Source: Patellaria atrata CBS 101060
Taxonomy: Eukaryota > Ascomycota > Dothideomycetes > Patellariales > Patellariaceae
Assembly: GCA_010093705.1 (NCBI GenBank)
Contig: MU006093.1
Coordinates: forward strand, 924,849-988,848
Direction: 5' to 3'
DNA length: 64,000 nt
Part shown: positions 35,141 to 46,851 of the stretch, in pieces
Layout of the letters: every line of letters begins with the position of its first letter
Numbering within the stretch: position 1 is the stretch's first letter
Program-made: the position numbers and the translations under genes
Notes under the pieces: model-generated
Seen by the model: the letters and a program-made list of their open reading frames with translations, nothing else
The model's database searches: none
What the model was told of the DNA's origin: nothing

Positions 35141-36616
35141 TGGGAAGTCTGCTGAATGATAGTTAAATTCCCCATTGACTGTAAGAAGCCCTGTGCTACG
35201 AGTATAGGGGATAGGGAAGCTTAGAATGTTTGTATGGAAGTGGGAGATGAAGGCCTTTTCGCTGAACGTACATATTTGAAGTAACGACAGGTCTGGTTAA
35301 GAAGTCTTATGTGGTTAGACTATACAAAATGCTAGTAATCGAATAAAGGATTGAGATCGAAAACCGGTCAGTAGTGAGCGGTTAGTACAAAATTGATGCT
35401 GTCTGTGATGATAACAAAAGATAAATCGAAACTCTTTCACCACGCCAGCGTGGAAACTGTATTCAGAGGGTTTCAGTAGGGAAGGAGAGTCTGAGGAGCA
35501 AGCGACAAGATGTATACATAAAAGTGAGTCAATAACGATTAAGTTGATAAGGTTGCTGAAAAGGAAACAGCATCCTGCACGTTGTAAACACCCGCAGATA
35601 CTAATTGGGGGAGACATAGTAACTCAAGGTTTGAGAATCTCAGATTAGAGATGTTGTAGTTTCAAGTTGAACTGGAACTTGAGTTTGGAAAGATATATAG
35701 GAAATGCAGTATCATGAATAACAGTAATAGAAAAAGTACAAGTCAAGCTCATATATATGTAATAGATATCTGTAATAGATAAATCTCGCAGGATGGTTCG
35801 CAAGATATGTAAAAGATAAGATACGAGGACTTAAGATTAGTGCTAAGGGATCAATAAGTGATATGAGCATTTGCTTCAGCAACATGATTAGTTCTACGCT
35901 GAGGCTTCGAGTCTCTATGCCCTAGCACTATGCTAGCTCTCATCTTAGGAGTCTGTTAGAGGTTTTAATAGAACGCTCAAGAATCGACTGCAATAAGGAA
36001 CGATTTAGAACGGCCGAAATAGCTTCGGAGAAGACATGAAGTTGGAAAGTAGACTGGACGGAAGTAAGCTTTTCCCATCCGAGACAGGCGCCATTGTGCA
36101 AGGTTGGTGCCTCAGGCGAGAAGCTTAATTTTACGCTGAACAACGATACAGCGCCTTGGTCTTTCAGTTCTCCCAAAACATCAGGAGTGACTCGAAGAAA
36201 AATTTGGCCTCTCAGGTCGGAGACCTTAATGTCTGCATCATTTGTTGGGGCGCTGTAAAGGCTACGCATTTTTCAAATCGTTGGATCAATAGAACTAAGA
36301 TCATTCCATTGAACCATTGCACAAGTTTCACTGCAATAATTTAAAGATAATCTGAAGATCCATAAGTCTATAATACAGCTGCCTATCGTGCACTGCACCT
36401 TCCTAAGCATAAAAACTATAACCCCCCAAAAAACGTACCCAGATCTGAGCCGTGATTTCCTTCCAAATGAATATAGAAGAAAGGAAAAGAAAAACATGAA
36501 GATATACACCAACACTCGTAATGCAATCATGCGAAACCCGCTCGAAATTTCTGTACAGAACAGCATCCACATACAACGTGTGCCACTTAATCCCCAAAAC
36601 CAGCATTCATAACTAC
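35141..36616. other. Intergenic; one doubtful 109-codon frame
   Basis: AT-rich DNA. A minus-strand ATG frame at 36269-35940 (109 aa) reads smoothly (SDLRGQIFLRVTPDVLGELK) but has no recognised family or splice partners, so I do not call it a gene. An upstream exon of the neighbouring hypothetical gene may lie in 35140-35620. Confidence 0.4.
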
Positions 36617-37789
36617 CTAATGAGTGTGTGGTCTCAAGAGCCATCCCCTCCTCTTTAAGTGGAGGGCCCGGTGAGCGAATCTCTTGACAATCTGACCGTT
36701 AGAGCATTGCGTGCCCTCGGCGACAGCCTGCCAGATAACCCTACCATGGTTGCAAAGACCGAATTGAGACGTACCATTGCACATTAAGGCGCCGTCCTCA
36801 GAGCAGGTTGTTCCTCCACTAGTTGAAGGTGTAGTAGCGGAAGGTGCCAGCACAATGGAAGAGCCAGGCGCAGTACCAGTTCCGATTGGAGCAGCACTTG
36901 TTGGTACCGCAGTGACCGTGATAAGTGTAGTCTCAATAGAAGTGGATGCACCTTCAGAGGATGGGACCGCACTAGAAGCACCTGGTGCAAGGATACCGCC
37001 AGTGTTAGTTGGTGCAGGTGCTACAGATACAGATGCAGGTGCTGATGAAGATGCTAGTATTGAGGTTGCTGATGGAGATGGCGAAGGTGCTACGGTTTCG
37101 GAATCCGAGTCAGGAGGAGGTGCATCTCCAACGGACGAGGAGCCACAATTGCCCTTAGGGGCCACAGTCTCACCGTCAGTCCTAACATCTTGACCCGGAT
37201 TTGGAAATTTGACATCTGCGCTATCCACAGTGCTGCATCCGGTCCCTATGTCGGCTATGAACATGTCGGGTAGTTGGTCGAAGCGGGAGGTATCAGATGC
37301 CCCACCGGTAACTGAAATTGGTGCACAATTCATGTACATCTCTCGTCTTCCACTAAGACGTGCGAACCAAGTCCAGGCAAATGTAGCATTCCCTTCAGGG
37401 ATGCTATCAGGAAGAGTGTAGGTATAGGTGTTTGGTCCGTTTACGCCCGGACAGCCGCCCTCAATGCTTTTAATGACTTTGAATTTGGAATTCTTCGTTG
37501 GTGGTACATCAGTTGTGACACTGAGCTGACAGCTTCCACCTCCATGAACAGCTGTGCCCGAGAAGGCCAGTTGTTGCTCTTGACCCACCGGAATGACGTT
37601 GAAGTCAGATATTTCGAACCCAAGATTAGTCTTGCAGGGGTAGTTGGAACCAGATTGGTCTAATGGACCATTGTCCTGCATTCCTTTATCTGCGGAGTAT
37701 GGAACAGGTTTCGCTAGAAGCATATGTGCGGTAGCAGAAGATGTGAACGAGAGGACCGTTAAAGCTTGGAGGGGATATAGTTGAACCAT
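36617..37789 (-). CDS. AA11 lytic polysaccharide monooxygenase with Cys-rich C-terminal module
   Basis: Secreted copper enzyme of the AA11 type; characterised members oxidatively cleave chitin. Single exon, 390 aa. The signal peptide ends at Ala21, so mature His1 is His22 (HMLLAKPVP), the N-terminal half of the copper histidine brace. The second brace His is His82 in TAVHGGGSCQ (mature position 61, matching the family). The FAWTWF and REMYMNCAPI blocks, the latter with the likely axial Tyr, are typical of AA11. A Ser/Thr/Pro/Ala-rich linker of about 110 residues follows. The C-terminal module has TCSEDGALMCNGTSQFGLC and GTQCSNGQIV, resembling the X278-type tail found on fungal AA11 proteins. 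A role in own-wall or foreign chitin remodelling is inferred. Confidence 0.93.
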   Translation of the reverse strand: MVQLYPLQALTVLSFTSSATAHMLLAKPVPYSADKGMQDNGPLDQSGSNYPCKTNLGFEISDFNVIPVGQEQQLAFSGTAVHGGGSCQLSVTTDVPPTKNSKFKVIKSIEGGCPGVNGPNTYTYTLPDSIPEGNATFAWTWFARLSGRREMYMNCAPISVTGGASDTSRFDQLPDMFIADIGTGCSTVDSADVKFPNPGQDVRTDGETVAPKGNCGSSSVGDAPPPDSDSETVAPSPSPSATSILASSSAPASVSVAPAPTNTGGILAPGASSAVPSSEGASTSIETTLITVTAVPTSAAPIGTGTAPGSSIVLAPSATTPSTSGGTTCSEDGALMCNGTSQFGLCNHGRVIWQAVAEGTQCSNGQIVKRFAHRALHLKRRGWLLRPHTH

Positions 37790-39266
37790 GGTGATATACA
37801 GTCAGGGAACTGATATTGTCGAAATGAGTGTGGCTGTAAAGAATAGAGACTAGACCAGCTAGTAATTGGAATGAAACAAAAAGAATAGAATGAACAGAAG
37901 GTGCAACTGCACTGAAAGGACTGTCTGAATTCAGAGACTGTGATCTGTGGGGAATAAAAGTGAGTATGCTGAAGTCTGGAGCGCGTCTATATATTCTGCC
38001 GACATGATGATGATCGCCATAAAAGACAGGAAACCCTTGAATACTTACCCCATAATTTTCGTTTTGTTTCTTGGAACTACGCATAAAGTTCTTCAATCTA
38101 ATTCGTGTTGTTCTAACGAGTTAGCAAGGCGAAACAGTGGAGCCTCAACTCTTCCAGTGTAACCGCCAGACAAGAGTGTCTCCCTTAAACCAAGTGATGC
38201 AAATACATTAAACGCGTCTTGATTTTTGCACACGCGTACGTATCGAAATCATTGTTGAAAGTAGGAGGAAGTCGTCTGAATGGTGCGCACAAATGGTGTT
38301 TCAAACGAAGGTTTAGGCGGGGCAAAACAGCCTATCGCAGGTCTGACTCCAGCCAGCGGGAAAGTCCGAATGTTTCGAAAACGTCCACCTTTTACACTTG
38401 ATCCTAGATACGTACTATTATTGGTCGTTCAGACTTCAGAAATGCTTCTTGCCGTGTTTGACCGACGCTGCTTGGTCTGGATAGCGGAGGTTTATAGATA
38501 CTTTGTAGAATGGACAGGTTCTTTCGTTAGGATTGGGGAGGTGGTTGCGTGCGTGTGCTTACTCTGCACTGTTTTACTCCGTATGAAAGCGGCAATAGTG
38601 ATGACTATCCGGCGGGTTGAGAGTGATCAATATGCGGCATGTTGGATCATGCAATCGAGGACTTTGTTGTTTTTAAAAATCGATGATTCGGGTTCAGGGT
38701 GAGCCCTTTGGATAGAAGTACTCCCGTATTCTGGACTGCCTACCACTAAACCCGGCAGAAAACAGGGCCCCTGAAGTCCAGAATGCCCAGTTCCGGCGCC
38801 TTGTCTACCACCACCTCTGAGAACCATTTGCAGTACAGGTAATAACGCATAACACATACGCGCTCTCTTTAAATTATTGAACCGAACACATGATCTCACA
38901 TTAGGAAGACGTGTTTGTCAAACAGTGGAACGCTACTCAAGAAGGGTTCCCTTTCAGGAAAGTTAGTCCGTTTTACCTTCATGCAAAACTCCACGCCCAA
39001 CTTAACCCACCATGTTAGATAACATTTCTAGTAGTCAAGGTGCTTACCACGTTGAATGTCATACGGCTCTCAATCGTGTTTCGAGAATACACATCTATGA
39101 GTTCGAGAAGCTACCTGGCGTGACGTATTCCAGTAGAAGAGAACTGAACACATTCATTTACAGTAGTTTCCAAGAACAGAATATTAAAATCAGTTCATCA
39201 ATTCATTTGCTTCCTAAGGCTTCTCGATTCGATCAAGACCACCACAAGAACTAACGGACTACCATC
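37790..39266. other. Intergenic, no gene recognised
   Basis: 1.48 kb. A 140-codon + frame at 38280-38702 contains hydrophobic stretches but no recognisable family, splice support or start context, so it is left uncalled. Confidence 0.45.
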
Positions 39267-41325
39267 TCAGAACCTTCCGCGATGTAGGAATTTATTAGGC
39301 ATATCAATCCACTTACTCCTCAAATACTCGCATACGTTTTTACCCAAGGTGTCGTAAGTGCTGGTGGAATTGAATCCTCTGTCCAGGTGATCTCTCAGTA
39401 GGAAATGTACTGCTCTGATACCTGGGATTTCAAATCGCTCAATCCTTCCCCCTTTGTATTCTTCGTCCAGCAAATATTTGATCTTGTCAATAGTAAGTAT
39501 GGAACGAAGCCAGTCCCATTCGTCGTCGTGTCGAACGTAGAATCCTACGTTAGCATCTGAGGCCTTATCTCCAGAACGGCCGCCAACTATCCAGCCCATT
39601 GGACCTCTAGTGGTGGGTCCATAATTCTTTAGATCAACTGGGTCTCTAGTCTCATAGCTCGGCTGGTCTCTGGGATATTCCTTTGTGACAGCGCAAACTG
39701 GTATGTTAATCGTCTTCTCTAACCAAGGAAGAATAACTCTATGGATCACCTCGGACTGTGGCAAGAGGGTGACATAGTATTCGTAATAAATCTTCCCTTC
39801 CGACTGTCTCTGATCGTTCCCTAGTGTCCATCCAGGACAGCCTTGGAGGCCATTGTCCATACACCACCGATTGAATCCGGGTACGTCTAGAGTTGCTTTG
39901 GACACTAATTTCTTGTTCTTGGTTTGGACAAATATTCGGAAATCTACAGTTGCGACATCCTGGTTCCGTGGGTTGTCTGGACAGTATCCGTTGAGACTGA
40001 ATTTAAAGCAGGACAACTCCTTCGCTGCGTCCCCTGCGGAGTATCGGATTTGCCGTTCCACCCATTCAGCCTTTGCTTCTAGATCAATGCCACAGAGATA
40101 CACGTGGAACTCCGCTTGATATCCACCAACTGCCGTTAATCCCACCTTGGTCGTGGATGGTGGAGGAAGGCCGCGAACTCCAGTAACGCGAACACGATCT
40201 TTTCCTTCCTCTTTCATTAAAACCCCTTCGATGTTTGCCGTAACATCAGATCCATAGTATAAAGGTCCTTGAATCTCGTACAATAATTGTGAAGCCACTG
40301 TACCGACGGAGACCTTTGATTTGTTAATGGCAAGAAAAGGGTGAAGAAGTTCAATCAACCGACTCACCTCTCCTCCTGTATTTGGCTCCTTTTCAATGAC
40401 GCATGACCCATCAGCCTCGATGGAGGCAATCGGAAATCCCAAGTTCTCACATCTCTCCATCAGTCTCTTGAAACCTGAGAAGTAACCGCCACACACATAT
40501 GCAGCGCATTCAATTAAATGACCACAAATCAAAGACCCAGCAATCTCATCAAAATGTTTGTTACGATCCCACCCGTGCCACCACATTGCGACACCCACTG
40601 TTGTGGCTGCATCTGCGACTCGACCTAGAATAGGAAACAGTTAGGATTAAAGTGATTCGGTAATACTGTACATTCTCACCGCAAATGACTATATCCGCTC
40701 CATTGTTCAAAGCTTCTGCTACACCTGCTCCACCGAGATAGCACCTTCGACCGTGGTCAGCATTGTTTCATACAAAAACAGATTTCATCCATACATACTG
40801 GGCGTATATTGGAGTGTAGCCCCAATCCTTAAGGTCCAAGCCCGTCATCAAGCTTGGGAAGCGTTCCCCTTTCTTAATAAGCTTATTAACGGCATCTGTA
40901 ACCTCGTCTCCTTCGAGATAGGCAACTTTAAGATCCAGTCCTTGTTTCTTCACCTCCTCTGTGACAAGGGTCGCGAGGAGTACAGTATCGCAAGCTCCTG
41001 CATTGACTGCTACCTTGATTCCCTTACCTGCGATATCTGCCAGAGCGGGTGATAGGTTATCCATAAATGTAGGATCGAAAAGGCCTACGCGCTCTTCCAT
41101 CAACTTCCCCTCTGCTCTGAGCGTCTCATTGTTGACCTTCTCCGCACCGTGCAGAGTCATCGTGCACTCTGATAACCAGTCACCAATAAGTGCGTCGATA
41201 TCAAGCTTAGCCAGGGATGATATCGCACGCTGCCGATCAGAGAATCCACCAGATGCACCCGCAATACGTACCGCCCTCTTAGAAGCTCCGTTGGTATGGC
41301 CGTTAGCTCCATTGATGGTAGCCAT
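39267..41325 (-). CDS. DUF1446 / AtuA-like acyclic terpene utilisation family protein
   Basis: Large protein of the AtuA (DUF1446) family; bacterial AtuA belongs to acyclic terpene (citronellol/geranyl) catabolism, while the fungal role is unknown. Three exons on the minus strand: 41325-40799, 40744-40680 and 40624-39267 (introns 54 and 55 bp), 649 aa. The N-terminal domain starts with VRIAGASGGFSDRQ and shows IGDWLSE, VNAGACD and, across both splices, GGAGVAEALNNGADIVICGR then VADAATTVG, all family hallmarks. The C-terminal part (about 545-640) has GWIVGGRSGDKASDANVGFY, the usual second AtuA domain of full-length proteins. It is divergent from an SDR gene with 769 bp between start codons. 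Confidence 0.92.
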
Positions 41326-42094
41326 TTTGGTAGAACCCTGAAATGGTCCAAATCTTTAAGATAAGAGGAACCAAATATGATCTATAATTTCAGAATCTTG
41401 AGAATAAAGACTACGCGATGATTTTAATTTTTGAATAGTAGGCCCACCTAAATACTTAAATAATTACGGTACTAATTCACTCAGGGACATTAAGGGATCG
41501 CTCGGCTGATAGATAGGACAGGACTCCAACCCTTTGATTGTCCATATGACCAGAAATACCTCGTTAGATATAGCATGGCCATATGCACAAAGATATTTAC
41601 AGGGTAACATCGGATGATTGACAGCTAAAAGTTACAGAGCTGAGGAGAAGAGCAGCGCTATTGAATGAGGTGTCGTCCGGATATAGAAATCCTCCAGATC
41701 AGCCACAAGAGTAAAGCCACAGGGTTCCGACACTCCGCGATCAGACCCACCCCCATCTCACTAACGTTCCCCAGACACCATCATTGACAACACTTCGTGT
41801 TCCTATGACTTCTAAAGTGCTACCAAATACGATCTGTGCTGGGACCGTCTGCAGTCTAGGGAATTTCCTATGGAAAGATATCGGCTATCAGAATGGGGAT
41901 GAAGCGGTCCGCTTTCATCATCACCCGTAATGATGAGCTTTTAAAAGCATACTGTACGCATAGCTAACCGGACGAAATTGCTTGTTACTACCGATTTCCT
42001 TACTTTCACGACGATTGAAACATCCAGATCTCAAGGAAGAATATAAGGATTCCACAGACCACCAACCAATTCGAACACTACAGCATCTTGGACC
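41326..42094. promoter_or_regulatory. Divergent promoter, DUF1446 / SDR genes
   Basis: 769 bp between divergent start codons, suitable for shared control. I see no clear single motif that marks it. Confidence 0.4.
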
Positions 42095-42908
42095 ATGTCA
42101 TCCGACTCTCTTGTAGACAAGGTGGTTGTGATAACCGGTGCAGCTTCTGGTATGGGACTAGAAACATCGAAACTTCTTGCTTCCAAAGGTGTCAAAGTAT
42201 CTATGGCTGATATCCAAGAGGGACCATTGAACGAAGCTGCGGCAGCGATTAGAAAGGAGGGAGGCAAAGTCATAGCTACCGTTGTAGACGTTAGAGACCG
42301 CAACCAGTGTGAAGAGTGGATTTCCACGACCGTGGAGAAGTTTGGCAAGCTAGATGGAGCGGCAAACCTCGCTGGAGTCATCGGAAAGAACATCAACGTT
42401 AAGTATATACAAGATATAGACGATGATGACTGGGACTTCCTTTTTGCCGTCAACACCAAGGGCGTAATGAACTGTCTCCGTGCTCAGATCCCCCACTTCA
42501 ACGATAATGGCTCCATCGTCAATGCAGCTAGCGTAGCTGGTCTCATCGGGTTCCCGCGAAATTCGGCTTATGTAGCTTCCAAACATGCAGTAGTCGGTCT
42601 CACGAAGGCTGCTGCGAAAGAACTTGGCCCTCGACAGATTCGCGTAAACTGCTTCGCCCCGTAAGTCAACCACTTGCCCACTCCACAATTTCTTATGGCT
42701 TACGACTTATGCTAGTGGTCCCATTGAAACACCAATGTTTCGTCAATCAGCCTCGATTCGAGGCAACGAAATGAGTCTAGACCATATTGCACTAAGGAGA
42801 AAGGGGAGACCCATTGAGGTTGCGTATCTCATCGAGTGGTTACTATCTCCTGGCTCGTCTTTCATCACAGGGACCGTTCAGACTATTGATGGTGGTTGGG
42901 TATGTTGA
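42095..42908 (+). CDS. Short-chain dehydrogenase/reductase (classical SDR)
   Basis: NAD(P)-dependent oxidoreductase, 252 aa. Two exons, 42095-42660 and 42716-42908, with a 55-bp intron splitting a proline codon. The cofactor motif TGAASGMG is at residues 14-21; NLAG replaces the usual NNAG; the active-site stretch is [12 protein letters not shown] with [10 protein letters not shown]. The C-terminal GPIETPMFR and [13 protein letters not shown] complete a classical SDR of the 3-oxoacyl-reductase / levodione-reductase kind. The end is short and complete. Substrate unknown. Its divergent pairing with DUF1446 suggests a shared catabolic task. Confidence 0.92.
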
Positions 42909-43369
42909 TATGGTTACAGGACTGACTGATGTATGATCTCACACATATCCCAATTCAATATCAGTCTCTGAACTGGCTTTTTTTAAGGTGCTACAACTCT
43001 AAAGTAGTCTATCTTCTACACTAGAAGGATTATGTTATTCTTTTCTGCATGTGCACAGAGAACCGCGATATATGTGATCGTCACTTCTTTCTACCCCTAA
43101 TCTTAATCGTCTATCATCGAGCAGTTGGCAAGCGTGAGGAACCTATCCCATATTACCATTACCTCTCAATGCCACAATATACTTCAATCATGTTAGTATA
43201 TGTTATCGAAGAGCGTTTAAAGACATTCCTTCTCTCAAGGTTCCATTACAGGCTATTAGAGATGTTTATGTGTGATATCGTTCATCAATTGTGGTTATAT
43301 GGAGTTTTGTTTGCTACCAATCATCCATCTTCTCATATCCATCCTTCCTCTCCTCCACAGTCCATTTTT
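42909..43369. other. Convergent spacer, no gene
   Basis: 461 bp between the SDR and EthD gene 3' ends. The 231-codon + frame that begins at 43049 is antisense to the EthD gene in its second half and is rejected. Confidence 0.5.
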
Positions 43370-43846
43370 CTAATACTTAAAGTCTCTTACATGCTCCCTA
43401 ACCATCTTCCCCTCATCAATAACAATATATTCCACCCCAATAGTAACCCTAATAGTATCCATATCAATAAGCTTAAGTTCATCCGGCCGTATCTTATCCT
43501 GATACTCCTGGTCCAAAAATGCAGACTCAAAGTCCTCATACTTCTGCACATAGAAATCAGCCGCACCGTCGAATTCCAACGCCTCTCGACCGGTTGCATC
43601 GAGCATCTTTTTACCGAGAGCTTTATGTTCGGAGGTAGTATGATACTACGTTTGGTGAACGTGAGATCGTGGGGATCAGTCGGTGGGGCGACGTACCTGC
43701 GTGTACTTAATGATGCCGCATCTTCTCAGCCATTCTGTTGCTAGAGGACCGTGCTCGTGTGCCCAGTAACGGTTGAACTCTTCTTCTGATAGACCTTCTC
43801 TGCGGTTCACGAAGACTTGAACGCGGATGTATTGCTCTGTCGACAT
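43370..43846 (-). CDS. EthD-domain protein (dimeric alpha-beta barrel)
   Basis: Small protein with the EthD / dimeric alpha-beta-barrel fold; relatives include accessory or catalytic proteins of ether and aromatic catabolism and polyketide tailoring. Two exons on the minus strand: 43846-43697 and 43645-43370, intron 51 bp, phase 0; 141 aa. The N-terminus VQVFVNRREGLSEEEFNRYW and AHEHGPLATEW contain the conserved HxxxH-like region of the family. The splice creates KYTQYHTTSEHKALG, and the C-terminal half has FDGAADFYVQKYEDFESAF, the usual second beta-alpha unit. A downstream AG would break the frame, so the CGTAG acceptor at 43646 is preferred. Confidence 0.88.
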
Positions 43847-46800
43847 GATGAAGTTCTCTTGTGAAAGTTTTAGGTGAAATCAGTCTGGGTAGGGTGGTGC
43901 TTGTTCAAAGGGTAGCTTGCTTTGGTAGATTCGCTGTGTTGAAATCGATGTTCAATATCTTCAACTGTGCGTAACAATTCAAACCTTCCTATAATCTCTC
44001 CAAGGCGCAGGCAACTCGGAGGAAATGTCGGGATCTGGGGTAAGTATAGGCATCTCAGAACTCTCTTTGTAATGGTGTTTGTACGAGAGTTTCTTAGCCT
44101 GCGAAATACTGATATATCTAGCCTTGGTAAGCGGAGAATGTCTTCCAATACGTAGTTATAAAAAAACCGAGGGGATACCGTGCTTATAGGACAGCTCAAG
44201 CAACATGTGGTAGACCGTGTATCTCTCCCTCTACGCTAAGGCCCTCGTATCCTTACGTCTAACTTCCCCACATTAACACTCCGGATACTAACTGCAGATC
44301 GAAAAGATAGTTTGCCCTAGGGAATTAGCTGCATCGACTAGACTCGGAAACAAGCTCATTGCAAGCTCATTGCAAGCTCCTTGAAGCCGATGATCAGTAC
44401 ACCACGCGCATAGTTTGAGCGTTTGGGCATGTAGTGTTATTATTTCATTCAAGAAAGTCTACGTTCTGTAGTCTACGGTTCGGCCCAAGGGTACTACAAA
44501 ATCGCCCTCTGTAATTGTCAAGCGAGCTGGCGAGCTGGAAGGGAGTTGGATAGGAATCAGTTTCCTCTTGTACTCTCCAAGGTCATGGTATCTATCTAGT
44601 GAATGTTCCCTTCCAGTGAGCCCAACATGACAAGATACTAAGGATATGAACTTGTGGTTTCCTTCACCTAATGAGATTTTAGCGTTTGGATTCCCGATGC
44701 ATGATGTCTCTCGCCCCTCTCGCTCCAAGTCCAAATTGAACATCCCTAGTAAGAGGAAAGCAATGACTGCATGGACTTTAGGAAGCACAGGGAATTATGT
44801 TAGAAATTGTATACAGGTATGAGTCCAAAGGCCAGAACCTGCGTCTGGCTTGATAGAATTTGAGAATCACACATCTTGTAGACGGTTTAAGAAATGGCTC
44901 CGATGCCAGTGCTTCGACGGGTTTTGAAGTTGGTGAGCACTGAGACTACTATCAAAAGATGATTTGGAAAACAAGCTCGACAAAATAAACATTATATCTT
45001 GACCTATTGGTGTTATGTCGAAGCGCCACCCAAATAAATTAAGGGTCGGAGTTAGCGCTCCAGATAGCAGAAACAACTGCGGAGAAAGACAGAGACATAG
45101 TATGGAGTTCCCTGTTATGTACCTGCGCGAAAACAGAATGCACCTAGAAATTAAAGCATAAAGTAGAGCTCTAGTTGCTTACTTGGTGACATATTTTCCC
45201 ATCGAGAAGGAATAACCTTGCTATCAGTTTATATTTTTCGAAAAAGAGTAACAGAGCATTCAGAGAAAGTAATTCAAGATCAGAACGGCGAGATCTTTCG
45301 CTACCAAAAGTACTGGAACAAACAAACCATCTGGACAAATGTTAGCCACCAAATCCGCAAAACGGTGCTTCGTAGTGGCTGTTTAAGTATAGGAAATCAT
45401 CAAGCTCTGGAACAGTTGCGAACCTGAAGACCGGGCCATGTGTCACATAGGACAGATCCACAGAATCAGGGGGATGCATATTCTGAGGGAGTTAGTAAGA
45501 GGCACCAGAGTTACACTGCGGTCAATCTGCATAACGGAACAACTTGGGTGTGATCTCAACGTCAATGATTGTAGTCCGCTGCTGCTCCAGTGGCTTATTG
45601 ATACTAGTATCCTGATCTAGACAGTTGTGCGTTGTGGAAGTGCGAGTACGACTCTTGATCATTACGGTATGACCATGACGGCCTCTTAAACCGAGGACAA
45701 GTCTTAGCCACAGTATCTCGAAAGTGAAATCATAACAGAAGGATTATTGTAGTGGGAGCATATGTTTGCCGATTATGGTGCCTCTTCTTTTCCCTCTGTA
45801 GTAAATATTCCGTGGATCCTCGCAGTAGCTCCGAGACATGCACATTGCATGCCGTACGACGTAGAGATCTTCCTGGAGTCGTCCTCAATTTCCATGAACC
45901 AAATCGCATCATGTTCCAAATGTAAGGACACGACCTTGAGACCTTCAAAGCTCGGGCACCTAAGAGCGATGACTGGTCGTGCTGGTCAATAGACGCCCTG
46001 ATATCATGCTCACGTGAATGATTCTAGAAGCCGATAGATAGTAACAGTCAATCCATTTTCCTGATTGTAACCATCACTCTACAGTGAAGGAAGGAGGTTA
46101 TGGTGATTAAATATAGACATGTGTGGATTTGATAATGCGAAACCTTAATGAAAGACAATGACACAAAGCCACATAGCTACCATGAATGGAATTCTATGCA
46201 GGAATTTGATGAAGTGGATGGTCTGCTGACAAAGAGCCTTTGTTTCTTCGTTAGGCTTTGAAGCACACGGGAGCTTACATGTACAAAATTAATGGAGTCC
46301 TGTGAATGTTGTATCCTGAAACGCAAGCTGTAAGCTCACATGAACGCGCATATCCTGCAAATTTAATTAGTCAAGTGATTTATGTCGAGGACCTGCCCTG
46401 TGCTAGCCACAGCCATTTAAGCTACTTTTCTCTTGCTCCGCTGCTTCTTCTTTCTCCTCACTCTTTACACACCACACTCCTTTGATATCGAGTCCACGTC
46501 TTTCGCTCCGCTGCAACTTAATTCCAAAACAGCTCACACACTCTTTTCCATACACCCGCGCTCATTTTGTCCCACGGCGTACGCTTAGATCGTACGACCT
46601 ACTCTCTCTTTAAACCTTCCTAGAAGGACTCACGCGTAAGTTCCCCAAAATCAGGATCGCAATGCGCATAGACCAACCACTCGATATTGACGTCCTTTAA
46701 ATCTTGTATTATTTCCTCACCCCAACGTCCCTAGTCTAGGCATCGCGCATCTTACTAGTCCTTCGATTCATTCTTTTAACCTATACACTAGCTCTTTCAA

Positions 46801-46851
46801 CGAAAGGAATCGCATAGACCGACTTATCGAAATCCTCGGTAATCTCCCAAA
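43847..46851. other. Gene-poor 3-kb stretch
   Basis: No supported coding exon in about 3 kb. Candidate frames (for example 44459-44788 on the minus strand) lack an ATG or recognisable sequence. It holds an 11-bp tandem repeat at 44351-44383. From about 46430 to 46850 the + strand becomes pyrimidine-rich, which looks like the leader of the CAP protein gene. Confidence 0.5.
44351..44383. repeat. Three tandem copies of an 11-bp unit
   Basis: The unit CAAGCTCATTG occurs twice perfectly and a third time with one mismatch (CTCC for CTCA). It is intergenic. Confidence 0.9.

Noticed and set aside
35940-36269. 109-codon minus frame with an ATG
   Set aside because: Reads smoothly but has no partner exons, family match or context.
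36777-37193. 138-codon + frame rich in Gly, Ala and Glu
   Set aside because: Antisense of the low-complexity linker of the AA11 LPMO.
38280-38702. 140-codon + frame with hydrophobic stretches
   Set aside because: No recognisable family, and composition fits chance AT/GC mix of an intergenic region.
43049-43744. 231-codon + frame
   Set aside because: Its second half is antisense to the spliced EthD gene; the first half has no recognisable sequence.
44459-44788. 109-codon minus frame with a hydrophobic start
   Set aside because: The frame opens with GTG and has a stop just upstream, so no proper start or signal peptide can be shown.
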